DNA of 64,000 bases from Golubevia sp. BC0850 (taxonomy: Eukaryota > Basidiomycota > Exobasidiomycetes > Golubeviales > Golubeviaceae). The DNA lies in NCBI GenBank assembly GCA_012976225.1, contig JAAVVG010000001.1, positions 2,108,001 to 2,172,000 on the forward strand, written 5' to 3'. This document shows positions 24,189-35,737 of this stretch, piece after piece. Position 1 is the stretch's first letter, and every line of letters starts with the position of its first letter. Position numbers and translations under genes: made by a program. The notes under the pieces were generated by a model that saw nothing but the letters and a program-made list of their open reading frames with translations, searched no databases and was not told the DNA's origin.

Positions 24189-27100
24189 ATGGCGGACGAT
24201 TTACCTTCTAATTCAATCTACCCCACTCCACCTGATGCATCTGGAGGAGCTTCTTCGGTACCTCAAACTCCAATCAATGCTTCTACTACTTCTCTCAATT
24301 CTGCTGGACATGCTCCTCGTCTGATTGATTTACCTCAACATGCTCAAGAGCAAGGTCATCATACTTTGGAAATCACAATGCCGGCGGACCAAACTTCCCA
24401 TGGTCAGGTAGAACATTTCGAATTACAGCCAGTCGGGAAACATGAGAAGGTCAGAGGAGACATCGTCAAGGACAAGAAAGTGAGTTGCCATGTTCTGGAT
24501 CGAGGATGCTTCAATGACGGGATACAGAAAATGCTGAATTGACGAGGAAGGTACTGTGGCGTTAGACTTCGGAGCAAAGTGGCGAGGACCTCCAAGCAGG
24601 AATGCTGAGGCTGGTATCACTTGGGTCGATCTCAATCCCTTTCGAGATGAGAGCTCTCACTCTCTCAGAATCAGAAACCGAATCGGGGAAGGCGACGTAG
24701 GACCACGTATCTGTCCTCGTTTTATTGTGTCCTCCACTTTCACTCTTTCCTCACTTTGTCTTTCTCCGACCCTCTTTTCCCTCTTCCAACCCTTCTCAGA
24801 CCGGTAGACATTACAAGAAAGTATTCAAAAGAAAGACTCCAGCTTACAGTCTTGGACACGCTAAAGGTGCACCAATCGTCAAAGTGGTTCCAAAAGCGGG
24901 AGCTGGTTTTGGTCTTGGACATGCTTTCGCTTCAACTGAAGCTCGTGGAAAGGTTGATGAAAACCGTCATCATCATCATCATCACCATCGTAATGGTATT
25001 AGACAATCTCAAGACTCGACAGCTCGTCCAAACATTGGTATCGGTCAAACAGAGAGACAATTACTTCTTGAAGACATGAGATCTATCATCAGAGATGAAA
25101 TCAAAGCTGGTGGTGGTGGAACTACTACCATTGTTCAACAATCTTCCAAAGGTAAAGGGACTGATACTGAAACTTATGCTGGTCAAGGTACTCCAGTTGG
25201 AGAAATCGAACACAAACCAAAAGTTCACAACGTTCGAGGGGATGGAACTCCTGCTCAAGGAAGCAACTCGAAGGAGGATCAGGAAGGCTCTCAAGATACA
25301 AAAGCTGAAATGGGATTGAATGCTGATGGCGGAAAGACACTGTTGAAAACTAAAGACGCTGGAGACGATGGAAGCTTGACAACTGTCTCTTCTGTCGACA
25401 ATTCCGATTCTTCATCAACTTGCTCTTCTTCCTCAGACGACGAAGACAATCTCACCTTCCCAAATCCTTGGGCTAAGTTTAGGTAGGTTGAAGTCATATC
25501 AGTATCAGAGATTTGATTGGCTCGGTCTTCCTCTCGTCGAAGATCTGATCCAACTAACGTGCTTACCCTTCTCAACCCCCTTCCTTGAATTAATCAGATA
25601 CGTCTTCAGAGAAGAATTAGCAGAAGCTATGGGAACTTTTGTTCTCTTAACTTTCGGAAACGCTGTGGATTGTCAAGTTTATCTTGCAGATGTTCTTCTT
25701 GATGGAGCTGTCAAGAAGGGAGATTATCTTTCCATCGCCTTCGGCTGGGGAATTGGTGTTGGAATGGGAGTCTGGGTATCAGGAGGTATCTCAGGAGGGC
25801 ATCTCAATCCGTGAGCAAGAAAATTGAAACGACCGAAGCGGTGAACTTTCTTCTGACTCTGGTGGACTTCTTTTGACTCTCTCCCCCCCCCCTTCCTTCT
25901 TTCGTGCCAACAGAGCTGTAACACTAGCTCTGGCAATCTTCCGAGGCTTTCCTTGGAGAAAGGTTCCAAGATTCTGGATCGCTCAATTATTTGGTGGTCA
26001 GTATCTCTCAATTGTGACGAAAGGAAAATCGATCTGAAAGGCTGAAACCTCTCTTCTGTCTATCTCTCTCTTTTACATAGCTTGGCTTGGAGCCCTCTGC
26101 GTTTACGGATGTTATGTTAACGCTTTGAGAGAAGTGGACCCAACGAAGACGCAACTAAGTGCTGCCTATTTCACGACGTACCCGGTTGATTACCTGCTAC
26201 CTTCAGGAGCAAGGATCAGTGGCTTTTTTAATGAAGTATATGCCACAGGTTAGTGTCGCTTTGAGAAGCAAGGGTAGGATGCGTCGCTTTGGGAAGGAGG
26301 AGAGATCGCTGACGTTCTCTTCCAACACTCTTTTTCCAGCTATCTTGTCGATGGTCATTCTCGCCATCGGAGACTCAAACAACGTAGCTCCCGTAGACGG
26401 TATGGCTCCTTTGGTGCTACTTTGGCTGGTTACAGGTTCGTTGACGCGTCGAACAAAGGAGTATAGAGAACCCGAGCGTAAGTCGACTCCGTCCTGACCT
26501 CTCAACTCTTCCCTTCTTTCAGGTATTGGTTCTGTCTTCGGCTACCAGACTTCTTACGCAATCAACCCAGCTAGGGATTTAGGTAAGTTGAGAGGGAGGA
26601 ACGGGCTGGAAAGAAGGTTTGGGTATGAGTTTGTGTCGAGGCCACACCTCTCGTTCTGTTCTGACCAATGAACTCTCCTTTTTTCTATCCCCTCTGAACT
26701 TCAAGGTCCAAGACTGATGTAAGTATCTTCCGGAGTATTTATTCTACTGAATTGAAGAGTTAGATGAAGTGGAAGATGATCAGTTCCCTTACCGTATCCT
26801 CTTTCTTTCCGCTTCTGCTCAACTTCTCCCCAGGCTCTGGACTGTGGGTTATGGAACCAAAGTCTGGTCATTCGGAGATGGATACTTCGCCTATACTCCT
26901 TTACTTGGTTCCATCGTTGGAGCGATTCTCGGTGCTTTCATGGTAAGTCTTCTCAAACTGAAAACTGAGAGACACCGCAGCCTGGGATATCTCACGAACG
27001 AAGAAATCTTGATCTGACCTATCTTAATCACTTACCTAAATCCGCCGGCAGTATGACGCTTTCATCTACACTGGAAGTGAATCTCCTTTGAACAAGCAGT

Positions 27101-27213
27101 GGGGTTGGAGCTCTGTCACTTTCTGGAGAAGGTTCTACAAGAAAAAGTCCAAGTCAATCGAGAACCCTTCAAGCATCGAGGATGGAAAATATATCAAAAA
27201 CGAGGCGGAATGA
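24189..27213 (+). CDS. Aquaglyceroporin (Fps1-like MIP channel), copy 2
   Basis: This is the paralogue of copy 1 in inverted orientation. Exons are 24189-24479, 24800-25482, 25598-25810, 25914-25996, 26081-26248, 26340-26435, 26523-26582, 26706-26718, 26834-26942 and 27052-27213, giving 625 aa. The hydrophilic N-terminus contains SHGQVEHFELQPVGKHEKVR, a run of His residues (about 24967-24990) and acidic Ser/Asp-rich sequence. The channel core begins FREELAEAMGTFVLLTFGNA. Both pore boxes are canonical: NPAVTLALAIF and INPARDLGPRL. The eighth exon is only 13 nt and encodes GPRL. Two introns are absent from copy 1 (after KFR, and inside the DLGPRL codons) and three copy-1 introns are absent here; seven are shared. 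The function is expected to be glycerol efflux or uptake under osmotic change. Confidence 0.9.
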
Positions 27214-28947
27214 TTGTGTCAACTCTCTCACGCTTTCACTCATCTCATCGGAAACTACCATCTGTCCAAGTCATGGAACCCTTTCTCCTCTCCGTCTTCT
27301 CTTCTTCGAGTTCAAATCTTATCTCGTTTTCAATTGATCAGACATCACTCCTAATGCTCTCTCGTTTTCGTCGTGTTTGCACACCTCCTTTCTCTGCCCT
27401 CTCTCTCTCTCTTCTCTTCGTCTTTGTCCGCACTAGTTTGATTCCTTCATACCTCTGCTCCTTCTAATATTTACCATCTATTTGGATTATACTGCACATA
27501 TATTTGCTTCTAACTTTATAGCTATCAATCTCCACCTTTTTGCTCCTTTCTCGACAACTTGAATGAAGGCGTCGACTCTCACTCAGTCACACTGTCACCA
27601 AGGTCGATTCGAGGTCGGCCGGCGTAGATCCTGGAGGTTGCAGAAAAGTGAGAAGATTGAAAGTGACTGTACCGATCGTGGCGAAATTCGAGCAAGGTTC
27701 CAGATCAGAGAAATTACGGAGATGTGGCTGAATTCTGTGTGGCTGGTGTCAAGTTCTTCTCTCTCCATCCCTACTCTTATTCCCGTCTCCTTCTTTCTAC
27801 GAATTCTGGTGTAGAACGTTAAGTATAGACAACAAACCCGTTCTCAAGAGGGCCAGAACGCCGTGAGGTAAAGAGAAAGAGAAGCGGGAACTTGGAGTCT
27901 CTGAATATATATATACCCCTTTTTTCCCCTCTACGCCCACGCATACGTTATGTTCCAGGAATACACTGTTCACGAGGTAGAGACCAGAAAAGCATGAGGG
28001 ACTTTGAGAGAACCTCCCAAGTTCCCCGCGATTTCTGTTGAAGGAAGAGTCCGACTCGAGATAAGAGGTATTGAAGGAGATCCTCAGTCGATCCCCAGTC
28101 GATCCCCGATGAAAAGTTGCATGAGTACATTTGCCTCCCCATGAAATTGGATTCAGAGATGGCTCGAACCTATTCAAAGGAAGAGTGAGGTCATGATGGG
28201 TCATGATGGATGGGGTCGTACTAGAGAGGGGAGAAAGTGGATCCAGGGAGGAAAACTCAAGCTCAAAGCCTCGATAGCAACTGCCTGCAATGAGGACGAT
28301 GAGGACGTCTTCATGTTCATGTTTTGAAGAAGCCAAAGATGAAGAGACCGCGAGAAATCGCAGATTCGCAGTGGAAAGAAAGTGGAGAGAGGAGAGGAAG
28401 TGAAGACTTTCACAGGTTCGGGTAGGATAATCTACACCTCACCTAGCTCTGACCCGAAATTTCATTCACTCAGTGCTTCCTCTCTTTTCCAACTTTCCGC
28501 TTCTTTGCTTCTTAACCTTTACAACATTCAATTCAGAGAACATCTTAACAATTAAGTCACGCATCTCAAGTTTACGAAAGCTTTTATTCCACGGCCCAGC
28601 AAAAGAGGGCTCCGAACTCAAAGTCGCTTCAATCCGCCCACCCTCCTATTAATATCAACTTGTTGTCCACCCCCCATCGTGATTCCCTTTAAAAACTTCC
28701 CTCTTTCTTCTTTTTCTTCTCCTTTTCTCCCTCTTCTTCAACAACTCACTCAATCTTTCTCATCAAGTTGATCAACTGACACGGAAACGAAGGACTCACT
28801 CTCAGATACGCCGCCATCCCGACAAATCTAGAGCCCGATAATAGCCACCCAATTCAACTCAGAAAGAAAGACTCGAGTCCACTCATTCTCCTTCTCAAAC
28901 CTCTACACACTCTATCCTCTTTCCTTTCTTCAACCAACCTCTCAATA
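27214..28947. promoter_or_regulatory. Intergenic, probable long MAPK promoter and leader
   Basis: I found no convincing gene in 1.7 kb. Open frames here (for example on minus near 27.8-28.3 kb) have no recognisable domain. The stretch contains an (AT)n run at about 27905-27914, a tandem 12-nt repeat CAGTCGATCCCC at about 28087-28110, and a repeated GGTCATGAT at about 28188-28207. The last 250 nt before ATG28948 are CT/CA-rich and leader-like. Confidence 0.4.
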
Positions 28948-31900
28948 ATGACTCTCAACGATCAAGATCCGTTCGTGGTGTCACAACGGCAAGCCTCCTC
29001 CTCCTCTTTATCCAGTTCATATCCTCCATCAACCTCAACTTCTAAACCCTCCCCGCAACATCATTCTCACTCTCATTCCAGCTCACATCCTTCCCAACAA
29101 AGATCCAATTCAATCTCTCCATCCAGACCTTCGCAACAGCAGGCTCCACCAGCACCTCAAGCAGAGCAGCAACAACAGCAGGTCGGAGCTCGTCAAGCTA
29201 CTAGAACCAGAACTCGAACGCGGAGAACCATTCAGACCTCAAATACCACCAACAATCATCCGCGTTACAACAGCGAAGACCACCCTTTGAGCGACAGGAA
29301 GCTCTCTCAGAGAGGATATCACTCCTTCCAGTGCTTGGGAGTTCCCTTTCACGTCAACAAGAGGTACACCTACCTCAGAGAATTGGGGATCGGAGCTTAT
29401 GGTTGTGTGGCTTTGGCGAGAGACAATCTATTGGATTGCAATGTAGCGTGAGTATCAATGGAAAGTGGTGGCAGACACGGAGCTGTGAAGGGAGGAAGGG
29501 ATGGATGAACAAGATCGGGTTGGCTACAGCCGCGCAGCCCCCCTCAAACCAATCTAATCTGGATATTTGTTCTTCTTTCTCCTTTCTGTTTCTCTAGAAT
29601 CAAGAAGGTCACGAGGGTCTTCGAAAGAGACGTTCTTTCTAGAAGAGCTTTGAGAGAGGTGGCAGTTCTCAGAACCTTAGCTGAGTGTGACAACGTCACC
29701 TCTCTGCTAGACTTCGACACTTCCTTCATCGATTTCAGTGAAATCTACCTCTTCTTAGCTGCTTCAGAAGCTGATTTAAGTCAGATTATTCGATCGGGTC
29801 AAACTCTATCTGATGCTCATCTTCAGTACTTTGTAGCTCAAATCTTGAGAGGGGTGAGGTACATGCACTCAGCCAACATTCTACATAGAGACTTGAAACC
29901 TGGTAACCTTCTAGTCAATGCAGACTGTGCCCTCAGATTATGTGATTTCGGTTTAGCAAGAGGTTTCGCTGATCCGATGGAGGAGGAAGACCAAGACTCA
30001 TCGAATGGAACTGAGACTGGAATGGGATCTCAAGATGCAACAAACGGTCGTCAAGGTGATTCTCGAGATGGAGCTCAAACCCCTCCAGCATCTAGTCATC
30101 CGTCTCCTCAACTCGGATCTGAGAATCTACACACTCTAGCTTCTCCCTCCTCTCCCTTGTCTGCTCCAAAGAGACCCTCTCACATCTCTACCTCAAGGTT
30201 AGAATTCCCTGGTGGACCTTTAACTGAATATGTTGCTACTAGATGTGAGTCTTTCAGCGAAGCTCGATTCTCCATGCCTTTCTTCTTTGAGTGAGGCGTT
30301 CGAGTCGCACGACAGTAGCATGACTGACCCACCCTCCCTTCTCCTACCGATCGTCTCTTCCCAACAGGGTACCGAGCACCTGAAGTCATGCTATGCTTCA
30401 GAGAAGGTTATGGGAAGGAAAGCGACATGTGGAGCGTAGGATGCATCTTAGCGGAGCTGATCGAGGGGAAGCCCATCTTTGCTGGTGAGTGTCTTAAGCA
30501 GGAGGTGTGGGTTTGGTCTGGTCAAAGGAGGGAAAGGAAAATAAACACTCAAGTAGCTTGTGACCCGATAGCTCGGGTGAATTGGATACGTTGAGAGAGC
30601 ATCTAGCAGTTCAATTTGAGATGACGAGAAACTCATTTCACCTCCCCCTTCCCCACTCACTTCTCCCTCTCCAGGCAAAGACTACGTCGATCAAATCGCA
30701 AGAATCAATAACGTCTTAGGATGTCCATCGGAGGCAACACTGGACAAGATCGGATCGGACAGAGCCAAGACCTACGTCCAATCACTACCTCGCATGCCTC
30801 CAGTCCCCTTCTCAAAGCTCTATCCTCGAGCTTCTCCTGAGGCTGTAGATCTTCTATCGAAACTTCTAACCTGGGATCCTTCTGAGAGAGTTTCTGCCGA
30901 ACAAGCTCTGCAGCATCCTTGGTTGAAAGCCTACCACGAATCCAACGCTCGCTGGCAACCTCCAGCTCCCTTCGACAAGTTCCAAGAAGTAGAGATGATC
31001 AGTTCTATGAACGAGTTCAAGGTCGCTATGGAAAGAGAAGCCGACGAAATGAAGAGAGAGTTGGCTGCTCTGGAGCAAGAACAGGACGCTCTGACTGGAG
31101 AGATCGAGGAGGACAATGATCAAGGGGACGAGGTCGAAATGGGTTTTGAAGGAGCCGGTGCGACTGACACCGGCGTCGTTCATCTTGGAAAGAAGATCCA
31201 AAGGAGTAGAGACCACTCTCTAGAAGAATCTCAGGATGGAGAAGAGGATGAAGAGGAGATGGAAGAACGTCTAGTCGATAGTGGAGCAAGTGCCAATGGA
31301 GCTAGCTCAAGTTCTTCTTGCGGAGCTTCGACCCGCTCAAGGATGCATCCACTCTCTGCCGATTCCAGCCTCACTTCACCGACCTCAGCTGCCACTTCCG
31401 AGTACTATCCTGGTTCGCCACCTCTCAAGTCTTTCACTCCAACCTCGAAAGGTGTCGAGTCCTTCCCGAGTCGTTCCTTCGGCGAACGCAAGATCTCAAG
31501 ACCCGTCAGCGCCTTCGTTGGAGATTCGGAGATCTCTCTAGGATTTCCAACCTGCTCTTCAAACTCAAAGGACGATCAGTACGGTCACTTCACTCCAACG
31601 GGAACTATTCGCAAGTCAACCTATCGTAGACGCGCAGTCTCCAACGCCTATTGGTCTACTCTGGACTCTAGAGCTCAGGACGAAGAGCTAGATGGACTGG
31701 GAGTCGGACTTCAGCTGAAATTCAACCACAGAGTCTCATCGCCGCCTCTGCCTTACAGAAACGATGGTGCTTTGACTCACGGATACGACACTTTCTCTCC
31801 TTACTTCAAGAAGCATGGAACCGACATTATCGCAAGACCAAGAGCAGAGAACTTTGACGGCGAGTTCCGAACCTCTGTCGATCTCACCGCTACGACAGCG

Positions 31901-32026
31901 ACCGCTCGCAGTCCAAACGGTTCCTTCGGTCATGGTCAAACCTCTCCTCTTAGAAGACACCACAACGGTCTCAAAGAAAGAGACAGTAGCGACTCGACAG
32001 TCAGTGGTCATGCTCAAGAAAGCTGA
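28948..32026 (+). CDS. MPK1: Slt2/Mpk1-type MAP kinase (cell-wall integrity)
   Basis: This is the terminal kinase of the fungal cell-wall integrity pathway. Exons are 28948-29447, 29598-30244, 30368-30484 and 30675-32026, giving 871 aa. A low-complexity Ser/Pro/Gln N-terminus (about 1-110) precedes the kinase domain (about 139-505). It shows the Gly loop [10 protein letters not shown], catalytic Lys in [44 protein letters not shown], the TEY phosphorylation motif in [16 protein letters not shown] (Trp codon split by an intron), and Slt2-like [15 protein letters not shown]. Between DFG and TEY lie about 91 residues where Slt2 homologues have roughly 15-20. The insertion is Ser/Pro/Asp-rich and open throughout. 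A coiled-coil-like acidic stretch and Ser-rich tail follow the kinase. The start at 28948 is the first ATG in frame after the leader-like region. Confidence 0.9.
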
Positions 32027-33510
32027 AGTGCAAGCAAGTCCCAACAGATCATCCAGTCTTCAACATCATTCATCTATTTCGATTTGTCTCCTTTTTCCGC
32101 ATATAGAGCAACAATTTTTCACTTCTCGGCTCCCTATTCCTTCTTTTCCCCCTCTTCTTCACTTCTCTTCCTCTCTTATTTCGAATCGAGCAACCTCACA
32201 AACGTAAACCTCGCACCAAACGCAACATCTCATTCAATCATCTTTCAAGTCACACTCTCAACCCAAAAAAAACTCTAGCATCCATTCACATCATCACAAC
32301 ACATACTTTTATTATTGATACTCAATCCTTCCCCTTTCTTCTTTCGGTTTCTGACGTGTAGAAGAGACCACTTTTCGTTCGGGCTTACCTTTTCTTTCTT
32401 AATTCTCTCTCTCCTGCCCTATCCAAGTCCAATCCCAAGAACAATTGTCTTTCCGTCTTCTAGCCTCTTTCGCCACTCTGTCTACTGTAAAATCTTCTTT
32501 CGCTTTCGCATCTTTCATCACTTCCCACGAGATTCAACGCAAATTCTACTACTTTTTCTTATCCCCCTTCTACTCCCACTCCCTTTTTTGGGAATTTTTG
32601 AACATCCATCTCTCCTTCATTTCTTTTCGCCCCTTATTAGTGTCCTACTATACCTTACAATCAAACACAACCTGCTCCCTGTCCTAATCTAATTTAACTC
32701 TCCCATCATCTCGGTTTGAGTTGGTACATGCGTGCATAGGAGGCATGAGTTCGCTCTTTGTGAGAAGTACAAGAAGAAAATTGAACGGTCCAGCTTTTGA
32801 AAGGAATGTGAAGTTTGTGCACAAGGACAATAAAGTGAAGTCGGTGGAACGACGTTTCTTTCTTCTCCTTGAGGTCAGCGCTATCGACACGGTTGTTTGA
32901 ACTCTCGACTCAAAACGAATGACTGATGAACATTGAACGATGACAAGTAAGTGATAGATCGAGGAGCGAAGAAATCACTGCATGGGGATTCCTTAAGAGC
33001 GAGGTATATAGAGCCTGTCTTCAAAGCCACATGGAGCTCTTGCGCATCAAATGGCTGGCCTGTTGTACATTCGAAATGAACAAGAGAAATGATCCGGGTG
33101 TACTTTAAATCCAGCGAAACCGTTCGTCTCGCTCCTTACTGCGCGTCATCCTCGCTGCAGAAGACCTTAACACCGGTCACCTCATCCAACATGATGACTC
33201 CTTCCTCTTCCTTCACTTTAAATCCCTCAACCCGAAAATGGTATAACAAGACTTCCAAAAAAGTCATTCTAAATGATCCGCAACCTTTCCAACTCCTTCT
33301 GCTCTCAATCCCAGAAGCAACCAACCTCAACCTCAAATCCTCTACTCTCTTCCAAATGAGCGCCTTCCAGACTTCTTTCCTCGGTGCCTCTCTCAAATTT
33401 TTGTCTTCAGGTCGTTTAGTACCTTTCCGAAGACCAAAAGCCGGGTTACACCGTACCTCAATTCAGTCAAAGTCCTTCCACTTCTCCTTCCAACAGCAAG
33501 CCAGCCTAAG
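32027..33510. other. Intergenic: MAPK 3' region and upstream of the MFS gene
   Basis: No confident gene is seen. Sequence to about 32.7 kb is CT/CA-rich, consistent with 3' UTR. An open frame at 33089-33520 (plus) overlaps the point where the MFS transporter should begin but shows no transporter-like sequence, and could hold a first exon or a frame-broken N-terminus. Confidence 0.35.
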
Positions 33511-35737
33511 TCAAAGATGACCTCGAGTCTCAAGACACGACGATCTCTACTCGTACTTCATCGACGATAGCAGCTTCAGCTTCAAAAGAGAAGAAGCTCG
33601 AGATCGAGTCGGAGAAGAACGTTGCCACTGACTCGCAGACCGTCACAATCATTGGATGGGAAGAAAACGATCCGGAGAACCCACAGTGAGTTTCTCGTTT
33701 ACTTTTCACATCTCTGTGGACTCATCTCCTTGAAGGTCACAGTCAAAGGTTTCACAGAGCGATTGTCGCTCAGAAAGCCTCACCTTTCGTCTCGATGACC
33801 TCTCCACTAATCTGCCCACTCCTTCTCCCCCTTCTCTCAGTAACTTCTCTGTCGCTCAAAAGTCTCTCATAGCCTTCAGCATTTGCTTCCACACCTTTTC
33901 CGTCTACATGGCTTCGTCCATCTACACGGCCAGTATTCCAGGTCTCATCGAGGACTTCGACATCTCAGACCGTCAAGCGATCGGAGGACTCTCCATCTAC
34001 ATCTTTGCGTACGGGATAGGTGAGTGACTAGGGCCGAGTAGAAGTGCTAATACCCTCCGTCTTCGAAGGCTCGTGAAAAAGGTCAAACTTGTACCTTTAC
34101 CTATTGTTACGTGCAAGAGCTAACCTTGTAAATTGCATTCTAACACAACACTACGCAGGTCCAATGATTCTCTCTCCATTGAGCGAGATCCCACGGATCG
34201 GAAGGAATGGAGTCTACCTGCCCACCGCTCTACTCTTCCTTCTGCTTTCGATCGTTACAGCTCTATCGCCAAACTACTCCACGCTCATGGTCAGTTCAGT
34301 CTTCTCGATCTTCAACTCGCGATTTTTTCACTGACCCTCTTTCCTTATCCCTCTTTTCCTCTATGTAGGCCATGAGGTTCTTCACTGGGATCTTTGGAAG
34401 TCCAGCCCTTGCGACTGGGGGTGAGTAACCGCGTCGACACCAAGCATGATCTATCCTCTATCTGACTCGATCCCTTTTCCTTCTCCGAATGTTTCAGGAG
34501 CTTCTCTCTCGGACATCTACTCTCCTATGAAGCTGCCTTATGCTATTGTGATTTGGGCGGTTGGAGCGGTCCGTGAGTTTCAGATTCGTTCTAGCGATGC
34601 CACCTCTTCTACTCACTGACACCGTCACTTCCTTCCTCTCCTCGTTGTATCAGTCGGTCCAATCTTGGGTCCAGTCATGGGAAATTTCGCAGCTCAAGCG
34701 CTCGGATGGAGATGGCCTCTCTACATCATTCTCATCTCAGCTGGAATCTCTCTCGCAATCATGATCTTCTTACTGCCCGAGACTTACGAGGGAACCATTC
34801 TCTTAAGAAGAGCTCAACGCCTCAGGAAGCTGACAGGAAATCAGAACTTCAAGTCTCAAAGCGAGATCGATCAGGCTCAAGAATCAAGCTTGCAACTACT
34901 GAAAGAGAGTTTGGTGAGACCTATCCTGCTCTCGTTCGAGCCTTCGGTCCTCTTTGCAAACGTCTACCTTGGACTAGCCTACGCTTGCTTCTACCTATTC
35001 TTCGAGTCGATGCCTCTTGTATTCGGTGGTATCTATGGCTTCTCTCATGGTTCTCAGGGTCTGCCTTGTGAGTATAAACGATTTCTTCTTTCCAGCATTC
35101 TCAGAGACCGCTGTCGCCTTGTCTGACCTCCCTTCGCTCCATCTTGTCTCACCTTCTCGCAGACCTCGGAATCGCTGTGGCCGCATTAATTACCGTCCCA
35201 GTCTACATGCTCTACCTCCGCTACATCGTCGACGTCAGATTCCAAAAGACAGGTGTCATGATCCCCGAAGATCGATTGGAGGCGGGTTTGTTTGCCAGTT
35301 TCTTCATTCCTGCAGCACTGTTAATCTACGGCTAGTCCGCTAGGGAATCTGTTCATTAGATCGTGCCTATCATCGGAAGTGCTCTTTACTTTCCAGGTGA
35401 GTAAAAAGGAACGTCTCCCTTTACAAATTCCTGTCGCTAACCGCTGCCTCTCTCTCTCTCTCTCTCCACAGGTCTTTTCTTACTCTTCCAATCCATCTTG
35501 ACCTACCTAAAGATGTCCTACCATCGTTACGCAGCCTCTATCTTGGCTTCAAACGACCTCTTCAGATCTACCATCGCCTCAGCCTTCCCGCTCTTTGGAA
35601 CCGTCTACTACCAAAGATTGGGCGTCGGACCTGGCTCTTCACTTCTAGCTGGAATCACTGCTCTCATGATCCCAATCCTCTACCTCTTGAAGTTAAAGGG
35701 TGCTTCTCTTAGAGCTCGCTCAAAGTACGCCGATTAG
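33511..35737 (+). pseudogene. DHA1-type MFS multidrug transporter with two in-frame TAG codons
   Basis: A 12-helix major facilitator resembling Tpo1/Flr1/cycloheximide-resistance drug:H+ antiporters. Recognised exons are 33511-33685, 33841-34019, 34159-34289, 34369-34420, 34498-34572, 34654-35067, 35163-35396 and 35472-35737; all junction phases agree. Motifs are SIYTASIPGLIEDFDIS, FAYGIGPMILSPLSEIPRIG (motif A region), MRFFTGIFGSPALATGGAS, GPILGPVMGNFAAQALGWRW and YHRYAASILASNDLFRS. In exon 35163-35396 the frame reads IYG-TAG-SARESVH-TAG-IVPIIGSALYFPG; both stops (35333-35335, 35357-35359) sit where relatives have Trp. No ATG exists in frame before the first helix, because the frame closes with TAA at 33507, so an upstream exon or a frame change is needed. 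It may be a young pseudogene, a truncated ten-helix protein, or depend on RNA editing or read-through. The family call is firm; its functional state is open. Confidence 0.75.

Noticed and set aside
27563-27814. Short plus-strand frame after aquaglyceroporin copy 2
   Set aside because: It is 83 codons with no features, in 3' flanking sequence.
27797-28336. 179-codon open frame on minus upstream of the MAP kinase
   Set aside because: There is no recognisable domain, the composition is typical of antisense frames in CT-rich leader DNA, and it lies in the probable MAPK promoter.
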